From positions 3,162,001-3,226,000 of the forward strand of contig NZ_CP029480.1 of NCBI RefSeq assembly GCF_003258705.1: a stretch of 64,000 nt of DNA, given 5' to 3'. This document shows, piece by piece, positions 60,911-64,000 of the stretch; positions within the stretch are counted from its first letter, which is position 1; each line of letters opens with the position of its first letter. The stretch is from Arcticibacterium luteifluviistationis (GTDB lineage: Bacteria > Bacteroidota > Bacteroidia > Cytophagales > Spirosomataceae). Position numbers and translations under genes: made by a program. Below the pieces are notes generated by a model that saw only the letters and a list, made by a program, of their open reading frames with translations, made no database searches and had not been told where the DNA came from.

Positions 60911-61231
60911 TTACTTCAAACTAGCAATCCATTTTGCAATGATAGCTGCTTCGTTTTTAGGCACCTGAGACATTGGAGCCATTGGTGGGTAACCAGGCCA
61001 GTTCTTAGGATTTGGCTTGTAGATTAACGCTACAATTTCGTCTGCCTTATATTTCTTTTTCTTCATCACCTCTTTGTAAGCAGGCCCCACTAATCTTTTA
61101 TCAGCATTGTGACATGCTAAACAAGTATTTTTTTGAAGCAATTTCTGAACATTTGGTGGTATACGTGTTTGACCGTGAGATAACGTTGCAATACTTCCTA
61201 TTAACAATAAGGTTGCTATTAATTTTTTCAT
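60911..61231 (-). CDS. Small periplasmic cytochrome c (c551/c552-like)
   Basis: A 106-residue class I cytochrome c. It has a signal peptide (LIATLLLIGSIATLSHG), the haem site CLACH, and a methionine-rich sixth-ligand loop (YPPMAPMSQVP), ending with a typical C-terminal helix (EAAIIAKWIASLK). It probably carries electrons to a terminal oxidase or other periplasmic acceptor. Monocistronic with its own terminator. Confidence 0.92.
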   Translation of the reverse strand: MKKLIATLLLIGSIATLSHGQTRIPPNVQKLLQKNTCLACHNADKRLVGPAYKEVMKKKKYKADEIVALIYKPNPKNWPGYPPMAPMSQVPKNEAAIIAKWIASLK

Positions 61232-61386
61232 TCTGAGCGACTTTTTAAATTTTATGATGCAAATATGGTTGATAATTCCTTAAACCAAAAACTTGTTCCA
61301 AAGATACCAACGCTTTTCAAATATTAGACGCCAAAATAGAGCTCTAGGTTGTTAAGAGCTTGTTAAGGAATCGCATATTTTAATCA

Positions 61387-61884
61387 TTAAGCTAGCTTGG
61401 CGTACTTATGTTCATCCCATAGCTGCTCCTTTTTAAAAATAGCTTTTCTAAAGACTCCTTCCTTAACAAATCCATTTTTCTCTAATACTTTCATAGAAGC
61501 TAGGTTATATTCAAAAACACTGGAGAATATCCTATTGACCCCTAAGTTTTCAAACGCATAGGTAATAATTAATTTAACCGCTTCTGTGGCAATTCCCTTT
61601 CCCCAAAATGGCTCCCCTATCCAATAACCCATCTCGGCAGACTTCCGATAAACGTCTGTCTGAATATTGGCAGAAATCACTCCGCAAAAATCTCCATTAT
61701 AAGTAATGGCAAAGTTTTCATTCACGGTCATTTCTAAACTATGGTTAATAAACCACTCCGCGTCTTTCTCTGTGTAGGGAAATGGGAAATAATCTCTAAC
61801 GTCTTCCCATATTTTCTGGTTATTGGCTAAGGCAGCTAAATTAGAAACGTCGGTTGGCTCTAGTGGTCTTATTTCTATTTTCAT
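61387..61884 (-). CDS. GNAT-family N-acetyltransferase (RimJ/RimL-like)
   Basis: A 165-residue GNAT protein. The acetyl-CoA loop is IGEPFWGKGIATEAVKLII (approximate Q/RxxGxG/A motif), with YTEKDAEWFINHS and NLGVNRIFSSVFEYNLASMK and VLEKNGFVKEGVFRKAI. Close to the RimJ/RimL protein N-terminal acetyltransferase group; substrate unknown. Starts 19 bp after the guaC stop, so it may be in one operon. Confidence 0.9.
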   Translation of the reverse strand: MKIEIRPLEPTDVSNLAALANNQKIWEDVRDYFPFPYTEKDAEWFINHSLEMTVNENFAITYNGDFCGVISANIQTDVYRKSAEMGYWIGEPFWGKGIATEAVKLIITYAFENLGVNRIFSSVFEYNLASMKVLEKNGFVKEGVFRKAIFKKEQLWDEHKYAKLA

Positions 61885-61903
61885 CTTCTTCTACTATAGT
61901 TCG

Positions 61904-62944
61904 CTAGTCCTGAAAAACCGTATTCTCTTGCTCTGACACTCTTATAAAAGTGGTTCGCTTAGTCAATTCTTTTAACCTGCCTGCACCTACATAGGTACAC
62001 GTACTCCTTATTCCGCCCATTATATCTAGCAGCGTGTCTTTCACTTTCCCTTTAAAAGGCACCTTTACGTCTTTGCCTTCACTAGCACGATATTCTGCCA
62101 CACCACCTACATGCTTATTCATAGCCAGAGCGGAACTCATTCCATAGAATCGTTTGTACGCTTTACCGTTTTCTTCAATCAACTCTCCCCCACTTTCTTC
62201 ATGGCCTGACAGCATTCCTCCAAGCATCACAAAATCCGCTCCAGCCCCAAAAGCTTTTGAGACGTCTCCTGGCGTAGTACAGCCACCGTCGCTGATTATC
62301 TGACCTCCTAAGCCGTGAGCCGCATCTGCACACTCTATTATGGCTGATAGCTGCGGATAACCAACACCTGTTTTCACTCGTGTGGTACATACAGAACCCG
62401 GGCCAATACCCACTTTAATAATATCTGCACCTGCCAATAGCAGCTCTTCCACCATTTCGCCTGTCACCACATTTCCCGCTATAATAACCTTATTGGGATA
62501 AGTCTTCCTGGTTTGTTTCACAAAACTCACAAAGTGTTCCGAATAACCATTGGCCACATCAATACAGATGAATTTCAGTTTTGGGTTCGTTTTTATTACT
62601 TCCGCAACCTTCCCAAAATCTTTCTTATCTGTTCCTGTACTAATGGCTATAAAATCATAAACGTCATCTGTTTGGTTCTTAAGAAAGCTATTCCATTCTT
62701 CCAACGAATAATGCTTATGAATGGCCGTAAAAAGCTTCTGTTCACTTAATACTTTTGCCATTTCAAAAGTACCTACTGTATCCATATTGGCAGCCATAAT
62801 CGGTATTCCTTTCCATGGAATTTGGCTATGCAAAAAAACAAAATCACGCTCTAAACTCACCTGAGACCTACTTTTTAGCGTGGAACGCTTAGGTCTAATC
62901 ATCACATCTTTGAAACCTAGTTTGATTTCATTTTCAATACGCAT
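61904..62944 (-). CDS. guaC: GMP reductase
   Basis: Reduces GMP to IMP with NADPH in purine interconversion. The 346-residue TIM barrel shows [57 protein letters not shown] with the catalytic Cys, [20 protein letters not shown], and [14 protein letters not shown] domains of IMP dehydrogenase are absent. GNAT is downstream on the same strand. Confidence 0.94.
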   Translation of the reverse strand: MRIENEIKLGFKDVMIRPKRSTLKSRSQVSLERDFVFLHSQIPWKGIPIMAANMDTVGTFEMAKVLSEQKLFTAIHKHYSLEEWNSFLKNQTDDVYDFIAISTGTDKKDFGKVAEVIKTNPKLKFICIDVANGYSEHFVSFVKQTRKTYPNKVIIAGNVVTGEMVEELLLAGADIIKVGIGPGSVCTTRVKTGVGYPQLSAIIECADAAHGLGGQIISDGGCTTPGDVSKAFGAGADFVMLGGMLSGHEESGGELIEENGKAYKRFYGMSSALAMNKHVGGVAEYRASEGKDVKVPFKGKVKDTLLDIMGGIRSTCTYVGAGRLKELTKRTTFIRVSEQENTVFQD

Positions 62945-63045
62945 ATCCCTTGACTTTATTTATTTCTGCAAAATTGACAAGATAAGTTCAAGTTTTAACC
63001 TATCGCAACACCTTACATGAAACAAACAGCTAACTCTCTTAGTTT

Positions 63046-63786
63046 CTATTCTTTTTCCGTACTAAGCAAAGCCTTTTTCACTTTCATCTGAATTCCCCAA
63101 ATTTCTCCTACAGGCACAGGTTTTCTACTTAATTTTTCCAAGTCTGTAAACTCCGACCATAAGAAAGGAGAAAAGCTCATGGATTTATCTCCTCCCATGT
63201 CGCTAACTTCCTCTTCCCAGTCTTTCCAACGTAAGCCTTTATAAAAGTCAGTAACATCACCTGTAAAAGCCCAGTTAATAAATTCTGAATAGCCTATCCC
63301 CAGTGACTCCCACTTTAAATGGTCAGGGGCAAAGTAGAATATTTTCCCTAAGTCTTGCTGTCCGAACTCGCCACCGTTCATGGCATAAAAGCCTCCTGAG
63401 GCATCATCTGCTACTAAAACAAAGGTCATTCCTTCGCCATATTCTTGAAATGATTTCCCTTTATTCCATTCGGGTAAATTACGTTTTAGTTTTTCAGAGC
63501 CTGAGCCCAAGATTCTCAACCAACCATTATCCACCAATATTCCACCTGTTTCGTAAATCACACCTCCCATTAAGGAATGCGTGCTTACTTGCGTTCTATA
63601 CAAGGCTAAACTAGCCTGACTAGAATCTCTTTCTAAAACTTCTATTTCGTTTTTTGCATCAGACAACCAGGGCACCACCAAAGCCCAACCTGGGTCTTCG
63701 GTATCAATCAATTCTTCTAGCGGTTTCATTTGGCTAAATCCAGTTTGAAATAGACCGAGTAAAACTATAAGCGTGAGGTATTTCAT
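63046..63786 (-). CDS. DUF2625 exported protein
   Basis: A 246-residue protein matching DUF2625: a signal peptide (LIVLLGLFQTGFSQ), PLEELIDTEDPGWALVVPWL, THSLMGGVIYETGGILVDNG, WLRILGSGSEKLKRNLPEWN, GMTFVLVADDASGGFYAMNG and SFSPFLWSEF. Members are usually found without a signal peptide, but this one carries one. Function unknown. Confidence 0.85.
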   Translation of the reverse strand: MKYLTLIVLLGLFQTGFSQMKPLEELIDTEDPGWALVVPWLSDAKNEIEVLERDSSQASLALYRTQVSTHSLMGGVIYETGGILVDNGWLRILGSGSEKLKRNLPEWNKGKSFQEYGEGMTFVLVADDASGGFYAMNGGEFGQQDLGKIFYFAPDHLKWESLGIGYSEFINWAFTGDVTDFYKGLRWKDWEEEVSDMGGDKSMSFSPFLWSEFTDLEKLSRKPVPVGEIWGIQMKVKKALLSTEKE

Positions 63787-63946
63787 TTTTTTATTTTTTG
63801 GCGTTAAAGTATATTATAAACTTATAAAATCACTCCTCAAAAAGCATACGAAGTTGTCGGGTATTTATCTCTTTCTCTACAAAATAGTTGAATGAGTAGA
63901 GTTAGGGCTTGGGCTACGTAATTTTCTTAATAAAAGGCACCACGAC

Positions 63947-63970
63947 GCTGAGTCCCTGCGGAGACTCAGC
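63947..63970. repeat. Palindrome with REP-like core
   Basis: GCTGAGTC pairs with GACTCAGC around CCTGCGGA. The middle GTCCCTGCGGAGAC resembles the REP-like core (GTCCCTACGGGAC) seen at 37039 and elsewhere, with longer outer arms. Nothing else is recognised between 63787 and the window end. Confidence 0.5.
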
Positions 63971-64000
63971 TAAGGGAAATTATTATTGGGCGATTTTATT

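Noticed and set aside
1-64000. rRNA, tRNA, prophage, intact IS or replication origin
   Set aside because: None of the corresponding conserved sequences, transposases, integrases or DnaA-box clusters were recognised on reading; a dedicated scan (tRNAscan, Infernal) would be decisive.

Overview
The window is a 64 kb stretch of low-GC chromosome from a member of the Bacteroidota, most likely a Cytophagales-type gliding or T9SS-bearing bacterium. Support comes from the porP/sprF-like gene followed by gldK-gldL-gldM-gldN (type IX secretion/gliding motor), many outer-membrane barrels and lipoproteins, solo LytTR regulators, a FecI-like sigma relic, Bacteroidota-only families (DUF4271, DUF4783), and repeated use of the Bacteroidota -7 box TAnnTTTG. 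I do not name a genus. No rRNA, tRNA, CRISPR array, prophage or intact insertion sequence was recognised.

Layout. 0-4 kb: cut-off carboxylesterase, then an unusual regulator neighbourhood with two membrane proteins that share a cytoplasmic N-terminal domain, two solo LytTR proteins and a truncated two-component propeller sensor. 4-7 kb: peroxide-defence island (oxyR divergent from katA, then an ankyrin protein). 7-11.4 kb: orphan MoxR/ChlI-type ATPase, mgsA, DUF4271, hemD. 11.5-17.3 kb: porP-gldKLMN. 17.5-20.4 kb: a decaying redox operon (YceI, b561-like membrane protein, frameshifted Rieske lipoprotein, ruined ECF sigma gene). 20.5-25 kb: barrel, DUF2853, yidD, a SerB-SerA fusion and a voltage-gated-type K+ channel with a zinc-ribbon tail. 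24.9-28.4 kb: tandem duplication of channel 3' end plus DUF937-OmpA gene, with one unit decayed. 28.5-33 kb: PNP, rpmB, rmuC, a small conserved protein, and repeat-rich intergenic DNA. 33-37 kb: TonB receptor behind a perfect 30-bp palindrome, and an OmpA-family protein. 37-40 kb: VOC protein with KtrA and KtrB. 40-43.7 kb: trans-4-hydroxyproline catabolism. 43.7-54.4 kb: housekeeping and cell-envelope genes (CoA-binding protein, oxidoreductase, mutS2, PRTase, aroC, BatD-like, Ycf48-like). 54.4-64 kb: dienelactone hydrolase, a shrunken DUF4386 protein, DUF1624-type membrane protein, pgk, rpsF-rpsR-rplI, cytochrome c, GNAT, guaC, DUF2625.

The strongest unexplained signals are: (i) the paired solo-LytTR / membrane-regulator cluster at 0.6-3.9 kb; (ii) a dispersed family of short intergenic hairpins (29.97, 32.40-32.52, 37.04 kb, perhaps 63.95 kb) whose copies show compensatory base changes; (iii) the ECF sigma/Rieske operon caught in decay; (iv) the tandem duplication at 25-28 kb; (v) the perfect palindrome ahead of the TonB receptor. 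Several genes begin with TTG, and several longer frames that begin with TTG in fact start inside a -7 promoter box; starts were moved accordingly.
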